Assembly (NCBI RefSeq): GCF_021605415.1
Contig: NZ_WKEQ01000003.1
Location: 124,001-188,000, forward strand
Direction: 5' to 3'
Length of the DNA: 64,000 bases
From: Pseudomonas syringae
Lineage (GTDB): Bacteria > Pseudomonadota > Gammaproteobacteria > Pseudomonadales > Pseudomonadaceae
Part shown: piece after piece, positions 29,721 to 39,007 of the stretch
Layout of the letters: every line of letters starts with the position of its first letter
Numbering within the stretch: position 1 is the first letter of the stretch
The notes under the pieces: model-generated
What the model was told of the DNA's origin: nothing
Seen by the model: the letters and a program-made list of their open reading frames with translations, nothing else
The model's database searches: none
Translations under genes and position numbers: made by a program

Positions 29721-32700
29721 CTAGGCGTCCACCATCGCCATCGCCTCCTCGACATCCACGGCCACCAGACGCGAACAACCCGGTTCATGCATCGTCACCC
29801 CCATCAGCTGATCGGCCATTTCCATGGCGATCTTGTTGTGGGTGATGTAGATGAACTGCACAGTCTGCGACATCTCTTTGACCAAGCGTGCGTAGCGTCC
29901 AACGTTAGCGTCATCCAGCGGTGCGTCAACCTCGTCGAGCATGCAGAACGGCGCCGGATTCAATTTGAAGATCGCAAAAACCAGGGCCAATGCGGTCAGG
30001 GCTTTTTCGCCGCCGGAGAGCAAATGGATGGTGCTGTTCTTCTTCCCGGGTGGCTGCGCCATGATCGTTACCCCTGTATCGAGTAGATCTTCGCCCGTCA
30101 GTTCCAAATACGCCCGGCCTCCACCGAAAACTTTTGGAAATAGTGCCTGTAAACCACCGTTGATCTGATCAAAGGTGTCTTTGAAGCGATTGCGCGTTTC
30201 CTTGTCGATTTTGCGGATCACGTTCTCGAGCGTCTCCAGCGCCTCCACCAGATCGTCGTTCTGTGCATCCAGATAACGTTTACGCTCCGATTGTTGCTGG
30301 TATTCATCGATGGCCGCGAGGTTGATTGCGCCAAGGCGTTGAATCCGCGCAGCGATACGTTCGAGTTCTTCCTCGGCTTCGCGTTCACTCGCTTCTGCAG
30401 TCAATGTGCCGAGCACGCCGTGCAAGTCGTAGCCGTCCTCAAGCAATTGATCCTGCAACGCCTTGCGGCGCACGGTCAGGGCTTGCCATTCCATGCGCTG
30501 CTGTTCGAGTTGACCACGGATCAATTGCGATTGCTGTTCGGCCTGGGTGCGGCGTTTTTCCGCTTCGCGCAGTTCGCGGTCGGCGTCTTCCAAAGCGATT
30601 TGCGCGGTCTTGAGCTCTTCGTCGACGCTCATGCGCTTATCGAGCAACTCTTCGAGTTTAAGACGCAACTCTTCCAGCGGCGCCTCGCCCTCTTCCAGGT
30701 TCAGGCTCAGTTGTTCGCGTTTCTCGGTCAGGCGCTCGGCCTGCATTTCCAGACGTTCCAGTGCCTGACGCGTCGAGTCGTGCTGGGCGCGCAACGAGCC
30801 AAGGCGCACCGCCAACTGATGAGCGTGATCCTTATGCTGGCGCGCTTCCTGACGCACCCGGTCAAGCCGCTCGCGCAGACTGTCGCGCTGGGCCAGAAGC
30901 AATTCGCGCTGCTCGGTATCCAGCGCCATCGCATCGAGCGCTTCCTGCAATTGCAGGCGCGCTTCGCCGATGTTTTCGTGTTCCAGTGCACGCTGTTCGC
31001 CGAGTTCGACAAGTTCTTCGTCGAGACGGGTACGGCGCAAGGTCAGTTGTTCAGCCTTGGCTTTGCCGGCGGACAACTGGGCTTTCAATTCGCCTTGCTG
31101 ACGGGCTTCGTCTTGCAGCAATCGACGCAGATGTTCGCGACCGTTTTCCTGCTGACGCTGTTGCGCACGCAGGGTCTGCAAACGGGTTTCCATGGTCTCG
31201 ACCGTGGCTTCGCGTTCTTCGCGCTCCAGTTGCAGATTGTGGATTTCCTGCCCGCGCGCCAGCACACCGCTTTCGGCTTCGCTGGCACGGCGCACCCGCA
31301 AAAAGTGCCGACCGACCCAGTAGCCATCGCGACTGATCAGACTTTGCCCGGCGCTCAATTGACCGCGCAAGGCCAGCGCCTGCTCAAGGCTGTCGACCGG
31401 TTTGACCTGACCGAGCCACGGCGCCAGATCGATCTGCGCCTCGACCTTGTCGAGCAAGCTGCCGGGCACCCGTGCGCCGTCGCTGGCCGGGCTGAGCAAA
31501 CGCAAATCGCCCTGCTCGAAACCGGACAGATCGAAGCCCTCAAAATCATCCACCAGTACCGCTTGCAGGTCGGCGCCGAGCACGGTTTCCACCGCCAGCT
31601 CCCAACCCGCCTCGACCTTCAGGCCTTCGGCCAGTCGCGGGCGTTCGGCGAGATGTTGCTCGCGCAGCCATTCGGCGGTGCCGGTGCCCGGATCGAGTGC
31701 CGCTTGTTGCAACGCCTCCAATGACGCCAACCGACCATTGAGCCGCTGCAAATCGCCTTGTGCCTGCTGTTGCGCGGTCAATGCCTGCTGCAACTCCAGA
31801 CGCAGTTGCTCAAGCTTTTCGACCTGGGCTTCTTCGCTGACCTGCAAATCTTCGAGCGTCGCTTCAGACTCGGCGAGTTGTTCACTGAGTTCCATGATCG
31901 CCGCGTCTTCCGGGTCGGCCGAGAGCAAAGCGCGCTCTTCGCCAAGACGTTTCTGCCGGTCGGCGAGACGCTCCATGCTGGTTTCCAGCTGCTGGATGCG
32001 CGATTGCTGCACCTCGGATTGGCGACGAGGCTCGGCGGCGGTCAGGTTGAACGTGTCCCACTGCTCCTGCCAGCCATGCATCATGGTTTCGGATTCTTCC
32101 AGCGCGGCTGCGGCTTCTTCGGCGGCGGCGCTGGTGATTTCCTGCTCGGGGGTGAGCAGATCCAGTTCTTCACCAAGGGTCAGCAACAGCGTGCGGTCGT
32201 GGCCGAGGTGAGATTCGGTTTCCAGACGCGCACGCTCGGCTTCTTTCAAGTCATCCTGCAACTGGCGCAAGCGCTGCTGGCCGTGCTGAATGCTCTGCTC
32301 GACCCGGGCAATGTCGCCGCCGACCGAATAAAAACGCCCCTGCACCAGATTGAAGCGTTCCGACAGGTCGTGGTGCCCGTCGCGCAGGCGTTCGATGGCG
32401 GCGTCGGCGTTGCGTTGCTCGGCCACCAGCGCTTCGAAGCTGATTTCCTGATTGCCGATGACGGCTTCGCGCTGGCCGACCTGATCGTTCAGATCCTGCC
32501 AGCGCAGCGCGGACAGTTGCGCCTTGAACTGGCGCTCCTCGGCTTTGAATTCCTGGTATTTCTTCGCCGCTTCGGCCTGGCGGTGCAAGCGTTCGAGCTG
32601 GCGTTCGAGCTCTTCGCGCAGGTCGGTCAGGCGGGCAAGGTTTTCGTGGGTACGACGAATACGATTCTCGGTCTCGCGCCGACGCTCTTTGTATTTGGAA

Positions 32701-33209
32701 ATCCCCGCCGCTTCTTCAATAAAGTTGCGCAAGTCTTCGGGCTTGGACTCGATCAGTTTGGAGATCATCCCCTGCTCGATGATCGAGTAACTGCGCGGGC
32801 CAAGGCCGGTGCCGAGGAAGATGTCGGTGATGTCACGACGACGGCATTTGGTGCCGTTGAGGTAATACGTCGTCTGGCTGTCGCGGGTGACTTTACGGCG
32901 AATGGAAATTTCCGCGTAGGCCGCGTATTCGCCGAGCAAGGTGCCGTCGGAGTTGTCGAACACCAGCTCGATGCTCGCCTGGCTTACCGGTTTGCGGCTG
33001 GTCGAACCGTTGAAGATGACGTCGGTCATCGATTCGCCACGCAGGTTTTTCGCCGAACTTTCGCCCATCACCCAGCGCACGGCGTCGATGATGTTCGACT
33101 TGCCGCAACCGTTCGGCCCGACGACCGCCGCCATATTACTGGGGAAGTTCACCGTGGTCGGGTCGACAAAGGATTTGAATCCCGCCAGTTTGATGCACTT
33201 GAGCCGCAC
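29721..33209 (-). CDS. smc: Chromosome segregation ATPase SMC
   Basis: 1162 residues. Walker A GPNGCGKSNIIDAVRWVMGE (about 31-50) at the N-terminus; two long coiled coils (about 165-480 and 680-1000) flank a hinge near 500-660; the ABC signature LSGGEKALTALALVFAIF and Walker B MLDEVDAPLDD are at the C-terminus. It forms condensin with ScpA/ScpB and organises chromosomes. Start is the GTG at 33209 (MRLKCIKLAGFKSFVDPTT, the universal SMC N-terminus); the frame extends further but only into the preceding GntR gene. It begins 2 bases after the GntR stop, so the two are probably translationally coupled. Confidence 0.94.
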   Translation of the reverse strand: MRLKCIKLAGFKSFVDPTTVNFPSNMAAVVGPNGCGKSNIIDAVRWVMGESSAKNLRGESMTDVIFNGSTSRKPVSQASIELVFDNSDGTLLGEYAAYAEISIRRKVTRDSQTTYYLNGTKCRRRDITDIFLGTGLGPRSYSIIEQGMISKLIESKPEDLRNFIEEAAGISKYKERRRETENRIRRTHENLARLTDLREELERQLERLHRQAEAAKKYQEFKAEERQFKAQLSALRWQDLNDQVGQREAVIGNQEISFEALVAEQRNADAAIERLRDGHHDLSERFNLVQGRFYSVGGDIARVEQSIQHGQQRLRQLQDDLKEAERARLETESHLGHDRTLLLTLGEELDLLTPEQEITSAAAEEAAAALEESETMMHGWQEQWDTFNLTAAEPRRQSEVQQSRIQQLETSMERLADRQKRLGEERALLSADPEDAAIMELSEQLAESEATLEDLQVSEEAQVEKLEQLRLELQQALTAQQQAQGDLQRLNGRLASLEALQQAALDPGTGTAEWLREQHLAERPRLAEGLKVEAGWELAVETVLGADLQAVLVDDFEGFDLSGFEQGDLRLLSPASDGARVPGSLLDKVEAQIDLAPWLGQVKPVDSLEQALALRGQLSAGQSLISRDGYWVGRHFLRVRRASEAESGVLARGQEIHNLQLEREEREATVETMETRLQTLRAQQRQQENGREHLRRLLQDEARQQGELKAQLSAGKAKAEQLTLRRTRLDEELVELGEQRALEHENIGEARLQLQEALDAMALDTEQRELLLAQRDSLRERLDRVRQEARQHKDHAHQLAVRLGSLRAQHDSTRQALERLEMQAERLTEKREQLSLNLEEGEAPLEELRLKLEELLDKRMSVDEELKTAQIALEDADRELREAEKRRTQAEQQSQLIRGQLEQQRMEWQALTVRRKALQDQLLEDGYDLHGVLGTLTAEASEREAEEELERIAARIQRLGAINLAAIDEYQQQSERKRYLDAQNDDLVEALETLENVIRKIDKETRNRFKDTFDQINGGLQALFPKVFGGGRAYLELTGEDLLDTGVTIMAQPPGKKNSTIHLLSGGEKALTALALVFAIFKLNPAPFCMLDEVDAPLDDANVGRYARLVKEMSQTVQFIYITHNKIAMEMADQLMGVTMHEPGCSRLVAVDVEEAMAMVDA

Positions 33210-33211
33210 GC

Positions 33212-33871
33212 TTAGGCAACCGTCAGGGCAGACACCACCAGATCGCAACTGCGCTGGGCGTAAGCCGTCAGCACGATGCGGATCTGCGGCAAGTCGCGGG
33301 CAAGCACGGCGGCCAGCAAGCGCTCGAACAGGTCGAGGAATTCGCTCATCTCGGCCTTGCGCTGGTCGAGGGCGAGGAAATAAGCGCGGCTCATGGCCGG
33401 TTGCAGGTTTTCGACGGTTTCTTGCAGGTATGGGTTGTTCGCGAACGGATACGCAGCGCGCATCACATTAAAGCTGTCGTCGACGAAGGTGCGGATGTCC
33501 TGGCGTTCGTAACTGGCAGTCAGACGTTGCTGGATCTGCACGAACGGCGCCATGTCGGACTGGACTTTCCAGCCGTTGGCCACCGAGTTGCCGAGCAGGA
33601 TGTACAGCTCGCTCATCAGCGTGCACAGGCTTTGTACCTTGTGCGCGGTGAGTTCGGTGACGTGTGCGCCACGTCGCGGCAGGATCGCGATCAGGTGTCG
33701 ACGCTCAAGGATCAGCAAGGCTTCGCGTACGGAACCGCGACTGACGTTCAGCGCCAGCGTGACCTTTTGTTCCTGGATGCGCTCTCCCGGCTTCATTTCG
33801 CCGCGAATGATGCGTTCGGCGAGGTGGTGAGCGATTTGCTCGGCGAGGCTGTCCGGCGCCTTGAACGTCAT
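33212..33871 (-). CDS. GntR family regulator (FCD type) upstream of smc
   Basis: 219 residues. N-terminal winged helix (LAEQIAHHLAERIIRGEMKPGERIQEQKVTLALNVSRGSVREALLILERRHLI), then an all-helical FCD ligand domain. FCD regulators sense small acids or related metabolites. The gene is divergent from xdhA, so control of xanthine dehydrogenase is the natural inference; co-transcription with smc is forced by the 2-base gap. A TTGTACAA palindrome lies 24 bases upstream of the start and could be its own operator. Confidence 0.86.
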   Translation of the reverse strand: MTFKAPDSLAEQIAHHLAERIIRGEMKPGERIQEQKVTLALNVSRGSVREALLILERRHLIAILPRRGAHVTELTAHKVQSLCTLMSELYILLGNSVANGWKVQSDMAPFVQIQQRLTASYERQDIRTFVDDSFNVMRAAYPFANNPYLQETVENLQPAMSRAYFLALDQRKAEMSEFLDLFERLLAAVLARDLPQIRIVLTAYAQRSCDLVVSALTVA

Positions 33872-33894
33872 GGTTGTCCTTCAAACTCATCGAT

Positions 33895-33902
33895 TTGTAC
33901 AA
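33895..33902. promoter_or_regulatory. TTGTACAA palindrome upstream of the smc-linked GntR gene
   Basis: Perfect 8-bp palindrome TTGTACAA in the 5' region of the GntR gene. It resembles the TTGTATACAA-type core bound by several FCD GntR regulators and ATTGTACACAAT at 41352 near the second GntR gene. Short, so chance is possible. Confidence 0.35.
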
Positions 33903-34019
33903 GCGGCGCAGTGTAGCGCAATGCGCGGTCATGGCGGAGTGCCCACACAGCGGTTTTTGGCACGATTCCCGCAAAAAAGCGCATGACTCAATGAGGGTCA
34001 ATACTGAATACAACGGTCG

Positions 34020-34080
34020 TTGACCGACAAATGTTATTTTCTTGACCTTTAAGTCAGAAAATCATTGACCGAAAAGTCAG
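34020..34080. promoter_or_regulatory. Tandem TTGACC operator-like repeats before xdhA
   Basis: Three TTGACC units begin at 34020, 34042 and 34065, spaced 22 and 23 bases, about two helical turns. The second and third are near-identical 16-mers, TTGACCTTTAAGTCAG and TTGACCGAAAAGTCAG, each an imperfect inverted repeat (TTGAC-N6-GTCAG). They end 57 bases before the xdhA GTG start. Helically phased repeats before a catabolic operon suggest a multi-site activator or repressor; which protein binds is unknown. Confidence 0.6.
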
Positions 34081-34137
34081 AGCTGCTAAATTCGGTTCAC
34101 GTCGGTTAACAACAATAATGAGTCTGCGAGGTCATCC

Positions 34138-35592
34138 GTGATCCAGTTTTTACTAAACCAGGAACTCCGTAGCGAGCACGCCCTGGACCCGAACCTGACC
34201 GTGCTGAATTACCTGCGTGAACACGTGGGCAAATCCGGCACCAAGGAAGGCTGCGCCAGCGGTGACTGCGGCGCCTGCACCGTGGTGGTCGGCGAGTTGC
34301 AAACGGATGACGATGGTCGCGAGCACATTCGCTATCGCAGCCTCAACTCCTGCCTGACCTTTGTTTCGTCGCTGCACGGCAAACAATTGATCAGCGTTGA
34401 AGACCTCAAGCACAAGGGCGAATTGCACAGCGTGCAGAAAGCCATGGTCGAGTGCCACGGTTCGCAGTGCGGCTTCTGCACCCCCGGCTTCGTGATGTCG
34501 CTGTTCGCACTGCAAAAGAACAGCGACGCACCGGATCATGCCAAGGCGCATGAAGCACTGGCGGGCAACCTCTGCCGCTGCACCGGCTACCGACCGATTC
34601 TGGCGGCGGCCGAGCAATCCTGCTGCGCCAAGCAGCCGGATCAGTTCGATGCCCGCGAAGCCGACACCATCGCCCGCCTCAAAGCCATCGCCCCGAGCGA
34701 CATCGGCGAGCTGAACAGCGGCGACAAACGTTGCCTGGTGCCGCTGACCGTGGCCGATCTGGCCGACCTCTACGATTCTTATCCCCAGGCGCGGCTGCTC
34801 GCCGGCGGTACGGATCTGGCGCTGGAAGTCACGCAGTTCCACCGCACCTTGCCGGTGATGATCTACGTCGGCAACGTCGCCGAAATGAAGCGCATCGAGA
34901 CTTTCGACGACCGCATCGAAATCGGCGCCGCTGCCGCCCTCTCCGACTGCTATGAAGCGCTGAACAACGAGTACCCGGATTTCGGCGAACTGCTGCACCG
35001 CTTCGCGTCCCTGCAAATCCGCAATCAGGGCACCCTCGGCGGCAACATCGGTAATGCCTCGCCCATCGGTGACTCGCCACCGCTGCTGATCGCCCTCGGC
35101 GCGCAAGTCGTGCTGTGCAAAGGTGAAACCCGGCGCACCTTGAACCTCGACGATTACTTCATCGATTACAAAGTCACCGCGCGCCAGGAAAGCGAATTCA
35201 TCGAGAAGATCATCGTGCCGCGCGCCAGCGCCGAGCAGTTGTTCCGCGCCTATAAAGTGTCGAAACGTCTGGACGACGACATCTCCGCCGTCTGCGCCGC
35301 GTTCAACCTGCGCATTGAAAACGGCGTGATCACCGACGCTCGCCTTGCCTTTGGCGGCATGGCTGCCATCCCGAAACGCGCCGCCCATTGCGAAGCCGTG
35401 CTGATCGGCGCGCCGTTCACCGGCGCCGTGGTCGAACGTGCTTGCGCTGCACTGGCCGAAGATTTCACGCCGCTCTCGGATTTTCGCGCCAGCAAGGAAT
35501 ATCGCCTGCTCGGCGCGCAGAACCTACTGCGCAAATACTTCATCGAACTGCAAACACCGCACATCGAGACTCGGGTGACCGCTTATGTCTAA
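34138..35592 (+). CDS. xdhA: Xanthine dehydrogenase small subunit (FeS/FAD)
   Basis: 484 residues with a GTG start. The N-terminal [2Fe-2S] domain has Cys39, Cys44, Cys47 (CASGDCGAC); the second cluster domain has CHGSQCGFCTPG (about 101-112) and NLCRCTGYRP. A CO-dehydrogenase-type FAD domain (about 195-370, GGTDLALEVTQ and TLGGNIGNASPIGDSPP) follows. It carries electrons from the Mo centre of XdhB to NAD. The end overlaps xdhB by 8 bases. Confidence 0.95.
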   Translation: MIQFLLNQELRSEHALDPNLTVLNYLREHVGKSGTKEGCASGDCGACTVVVGELQTDDDGREHIRYRSLNSCLTFVSSLHGKQLISVEDLKHKGELHSVQKAMVECHGSQCGFCTPGFVMSLFALQKNSDAPDHAKAHEALAGNLCRCTGYRPILAAAEQSCCAKQPDQFDAREADTIARLKAIAPSDIGELNSGDKRCLVPLTVADLADLYDSYPQARLLAGGTDLALEVTQFHRTLPVMIYVGNVAEMKRIETFDDRIEIGAAAALSDCYEALNNEYPDFGELLHRFASLQIRNQGTLGGNIGNASPIGDSPPLLIALGAQVVLCKGETRRTLNLDDYFIDYKVTARQESEFIEKIIVPRASAEQLFRAYKVSKRLDDDISAVCAAFNLRIENGVITDARLAFGGMAAIPKRAAHCEAVLIGAPFTGAVVERACAALAEDFTPLSDFRASKEYRLLGAQNLLRKYFIELQTPHIETRVTAYV

Positions 35593-37984
35593 CCATCACG
35601 CCGTAGAGAAGACTCAAGCTGAATTGGCTGAACTGTTCGCCGCCGACCTGACCAGCGGCGTCGGCCGCAGCGTCAAGCACGACAGCGCCGCCAAGCATGT
35701 GTCCGGTGAAGCGCAGTACATCGACGACCGCCTCGAATTCCCGAACCAGTTGCACCTTTACGCACGCCTGTCGGATCGCGCCCACGCCAGAATCATCAGC
35801 ATCGACACCAAGCCCTGCTACGCCTTCGAAGGCGTGCGCATCGCCATCACCCACGAAGACGTGCCGGGCCTGAAGGACATCGGCCCGTTGATGCCGGGCG
35901 ATCCGTTGCTGGCGATCGATGACGTGCAGTTCGTCGGTCAACCGGTACTCGCCGTCGCGGCGAAGGATCTGGAAACAGCGCGCAAAGCGGCGATGGCGGC
36001 GATCATCGAATACGAAGACCTTGAGCCGGTGCTCGACGTGGTCGAAGCCTTGCGCAAGCGTCACTTCGTCCTCGACAGCCACACCCACCAGCGCGGCGAT
36101 TCGGCCGGCGCACTGGCCACCGCCGAGCATCGCATTCAAGGCACGCTGCATATCGGCGGCCAGGAACACTTTTATCTCGAAACCCAGATTTCCTCGGTAA
36201 TGCCGACGGAAGACGGCGGCATGATCGTCTACTGCTCGACGCAGAACCCGACCGAAGTGCAGAAACTGGTCGCCGAAGTGCTCGACGTTTCGATGAACAA
36301 AATCGTCGTCGACATGCGCCGCATGGGCGGTGGCTTTGGTGGCAAGGAAACCCAGGCCGCCAGCCCGGCGTGCCTGTGCGCGGTGGTCGCGCACCTCACC
36401 GGCCAGCCGACCAAAATGCGCCTGCCGCGCGTCGAAGACATGCTGATGACCGGCAAGCGTCACCCGTTCTACGTCGAGTACGACGTCGGCTTCGACAGCA
36501 CCGGTCGCCTGCACGGGATCAACATGGATCTGGCCGGCAACTGCGGCTGCTCGCCGGATCTGTCGGCGTCCATCGTCGACCGGGCGATGTTCCACTCGGA
36601 CAACTCGTATTACTTGGGCGACGCGACCATCAACGGTCACCGCTGCAAGACCAACACCGCGTCGAACACCGCGTACCGTGGTTTCGGCGGCCCGCAAGGG
36701 ATGGTGGCGATTGAGGAAGTGATGGACGCCATTGCCCGTCACCTCAACCTCGATCCGCTTGCCGTGCGCAAGGCCAATTATTACGGCAAGACCGAGCGCA
36801 ACGTCACCCACTACTACCAGACCGTCGAGCACAACATGCTCGAAGAGATGACTGCCGAACTCGAAGAAAGCAGCCAGTACGCCGAGCGCCGTGAAGCGAT
36901 CCGCCGCTACAACGCCAATAGCCCGATCCTGAAAAAAGGCCTGGCACTGACCCCGGTGAAATTCGGCATTTCCTTCACCGCCAGTTTCCTCAACCAGGCC
37001 GGTGCGCTGATCCACATCTACACCGACGGCAGCATTCACTTGAACCACGGCGGCACCGAAATGGGCCAGGGTCTGAACACCAAAGTCGCGCAGGTCGTGG
37101 CCGAAGTGTTCCAGGTTGAAATGGACCGTGTGCAGATCACCGCGACCAACACCGACAAAGTGCCGAACACCTCGCCGACAGCGGCATCCAGCGGCGCCGA
37201 CCTGAACGGCAAGGCGGCGCAGAACGCAGCGCAAACCATCAAGCAACGTCTCGTCGAATTCGCTGCGCGCCAGTACAAGGTCAGCGAAGAAGACGTCGAA
37301 TTCCACAACGGTCATGTGCGCGTTCGTGAACACATCATGACCTTTGAAGCGCTGATCCAGCAGGCGTATTTCAATCAGGTGTCGCTGTCGAGCACCGGGT
37401 TCTACAAGACGCCGAAAATTTATTACGACCGCAGCCAGGCCCGTGGCCGTCCGTTCTACTATTTCGCCTTTGGTGCGGCGTGCTGCGAAGTGATCGTCGA
37501 CACCCTCACCGGCGAGTACAAGATGCTGCGCACCGACATCCTCCACGACGTCGGCGCCTCGCTGAACCCGGCCATCGACATCGGTCAGGTCGAGGGCGGT
37601 TTTATTCAGGGCATGGGTTGGCTGACCATGGAAGAACTGGTCTGGAACAACAAAGGCAAGCTGATGACCAACGGCCCGGCCAGCTACAAGATCCCGGCCG
37701 TGGCGGACATGCCGCTGGACTTGAGGGTGAAGCTGGTGGAGAACCGCAAAAATCCGGAAGACACCGTGTTCCATTCCAAGGCTGTCGGCGAGCCGCCGTT
37801 CATGCTCGGTATCGCGTCCTGGTGCGCGATCAAGGATGCGGTGGCGAGCCTCGGTGACTACAAGCATCAGCCGCAGATCGATGCGCCGGCGACCCCGGAG
37901 CGGGTGTTGTGGGGGTGTGAGCAGATGCGGCAGTTGAAGGCTGTGAAAGCGGTTGCGGCTGAAACCGAGTTGGCTCCGCTTTAG
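35585..37984 (+). CDS. xdhB: Xanthine dehydrogenase molybdopterin-binding subunit
   Basis: 799 residues, the usual XdhB length. It oxidises hypoxanthine and xanthine to urate at the Mo centre. Motifs: GGGFGGKETQ, the AYRGFGGPQGM loop, GGTEMGQGLNTKVAQV and the GEPPFML segment with the catalytic Glu near residue 737. It starts 8 bases before the end of xdhA; a REP pair separates it from xdhC. Confidence 0.95.
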   Translation: MSNHHAVEKTQAELAELFAADLTSGVGRSVKHDSAAKHVSGEAQYIDDRLEFPNQLHLYARLSDRAHARIISIDTKPCYAFEGVRIAITHEDVPGLKDIGPLMPGDPLLAIDDVQFVGQPVLAVAAKDLETARKAAMAAIIEYEDLEPVLDVVEALRKRHFVLDSHTHQRGDSAGALATAEHRIQGTLHIGGQEHFYLETQISSVMPTEDGGMIVYCSTQNPTEVQKLVAEVLDVSMNKIVVDMRRMGGGFGGKETQAASPACLCAVVAHLTGQPTKMRLPRVEDMLMTGKRHPFYVEYDVGFDSTGRLHGINMDLAGNCGCSPDLSASIVDRAMFHSDNSYYLGDATINGHRCKTNTASNTAYRGFGGPQGMVAIEEVMDAIARHLNLDPLAVRKANYYGKTERNVTHYYQTVEHNMLEEMTAELEESSQYAERREAIRRYNANSPILKKGLALTPVKFGISFTASFLNQAGALIHIYTDGSIHLNHGGTEMGQGLNTKVAQVVAEVFQVEMDRVQITATNTDKVPNTSPTAASSGADLNGKAAQNAAQTIKQRLVEFAARQYKVSEEDVEFHNGHVRVREHIMTFEALIQQAYFNQVSLSSTGFYKTPKIYYDRSQARGRPFYYFAFGAACCEVIVDTLTGEYKMLRTDILHDVGASLNPAIDIGQVEGGFIQGMGWLTMEELVWNNKGKLMTNGPASYKIPAVADMPLDLRVKLVENRKNPEDTVFHSKAVGEPPFMLGIASWCAIKDAVASLGDYKHQPQIDAPATPERVLWGCEQMRQLKAVKAVAAETELAPL

Positions 37985-37997
37985 ACCGTGGCGCGGC

Positions 37998-38091
37998 TAT
38001 CGCTGGCAAGCCAGCTCCCACAGGGTTCGCGTGGAATCCGAATCCCGGGGCACCACAAAACCCTGTGGCAGCTGGCTTGCCAGCGATAGCG
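37998..38091. repeat. Inverted REP pair between xdhB and xdhC
   Basis: CTATCGCTGGCAAGCCAGCTC and its complement GAGCTGGCTTGCCAGCGATAG-like arm flank a linker. It is inside the xdhABC operon, where it could shape relative expression of xdhC by RNA processing. Confidence 0.85.
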
Positions 38092-38124
38092 GTCCGACAG
38101 ACAACAAAGATGTCGAGGTGAAAC

Positions 38125-38982
38125 ATGTACAACTGGATCGATGCGCTCGCCGACCTGCAGAACCAGGGCGAACCCTGCGTTCTGGTGACGATCATCGAAG
38201 AACTGGGGTCGACGCCGCGCAATGCCGGCTCGAAGATGGTCATCAGCGCCCAGCGCAGCTTCGACACCATCGGTGGCGGACACCTGGAATACAAGGCGAT
38301 GCAGATCGCCCGCGACATGCTCGCCAGCGGTAAACAGGACACTCATCTGGAACGCTTCAGCCTCGGCGCCAGCCTCGGCCAGTGCTGCGGCGGCGCGACA
38401 GTGTTGCTGTTCGAACCGATGGGCCAGGTGCAGGCGCAGATTGCCGTGTTCGGTGCCGGCCACGTCGGCCGCGCGCTGGTGCCGCTGCTCGCCGGTTTGC
38501 CCTGCCGGGTGCGCTGGATCGATTCGCGGAACGACGAATTCCCCGAGCAGATCCCCCACGGCGTGCGCAAAATCGTTTCCGAAGAACCGGTGGACGAAAT
38601 CGACGATTTGCCAGCCGGCAGTTACTGCATCGTCATGACCCATAACCATCAGCTCGATCTGGAGCTGACTGCCGCCATTCTGAAACGCAACGACTTCGCC
38701 TACTTCGGCCTGATCGGTTCGAAGACCAAACGGGTGAAATTCGAACATCGTCTGCGTGACCGTGGATTCGATCCTAGCGTCGTGCAACGCATGCGCTGCC
38801 CGATGGGCATCGGCGAAGTCAAAGGCAAGTTGCCTGTGGAAATCGCCATCTCCATCGCCGGCGAAATCATCGCCACCTATAACGCCAATTTCGGCGCGCA
38901 CACCGCCAGCGCCGAACCGATTGCCAAACTGCTGCCCGTTTCACGCCGCAGTCAGGCCGCCAAACTCAAAGCGTCGAACTGA
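38125..38982 (+). CDS. xdhC: Xanthine dehydrogenase accessory protein XdhC
   Basis: 285 residues. XdhC binds molybdenum cofactor, has it sulfurated and inserts it into XdhB. Sequence shows the N-terminal XdhC/CoxI domain (GGGHLEYKAMQIARDML; SLGQCCGGATVLLFEP) and a C-terminal Rossmann domain (VFGAGHVGRALVPLLAGL). ATG 38125 has GAGG about 8 bases upstream. guaD follows after about 25 bases. Confidence 0.95.
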   Translation: MYNWIDALADLQNQGEPCVLVTIIEELGSTPRNAGSKMVISAQRSFDTIGGGHLEYKAMQIARDMLASGKQDTHLERFSLGASLGQCCGGATVLLFEPMGQVQAQIAVFGAGHVGRALVPLLAGLPCRVRWIDSRNDEFPEQIPHGVRKIVSEEPVDEIDDLPAGSYCIVMTHNHQLDLELTAAILKRNDFAYFGLIGSKTKRVKFEHRLRDRGFDPSVVQRMRCPMGIGEVKGKLPVEIAISIAGEIIATYNANFGAHTASAEPIAKLLPVSRRSQAAKLKASN

Positions 38983-39007
38983 CACGCTCATCATTTAGAG
39001 AATGACC

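Noticed and set aside
31758..33215. 485-codon plus-strand frame inside smc
   Set aside because: Antisense of the SMC coiled coil; the Phe/Leu-rich repeats arise from its Glu/Gln codons.
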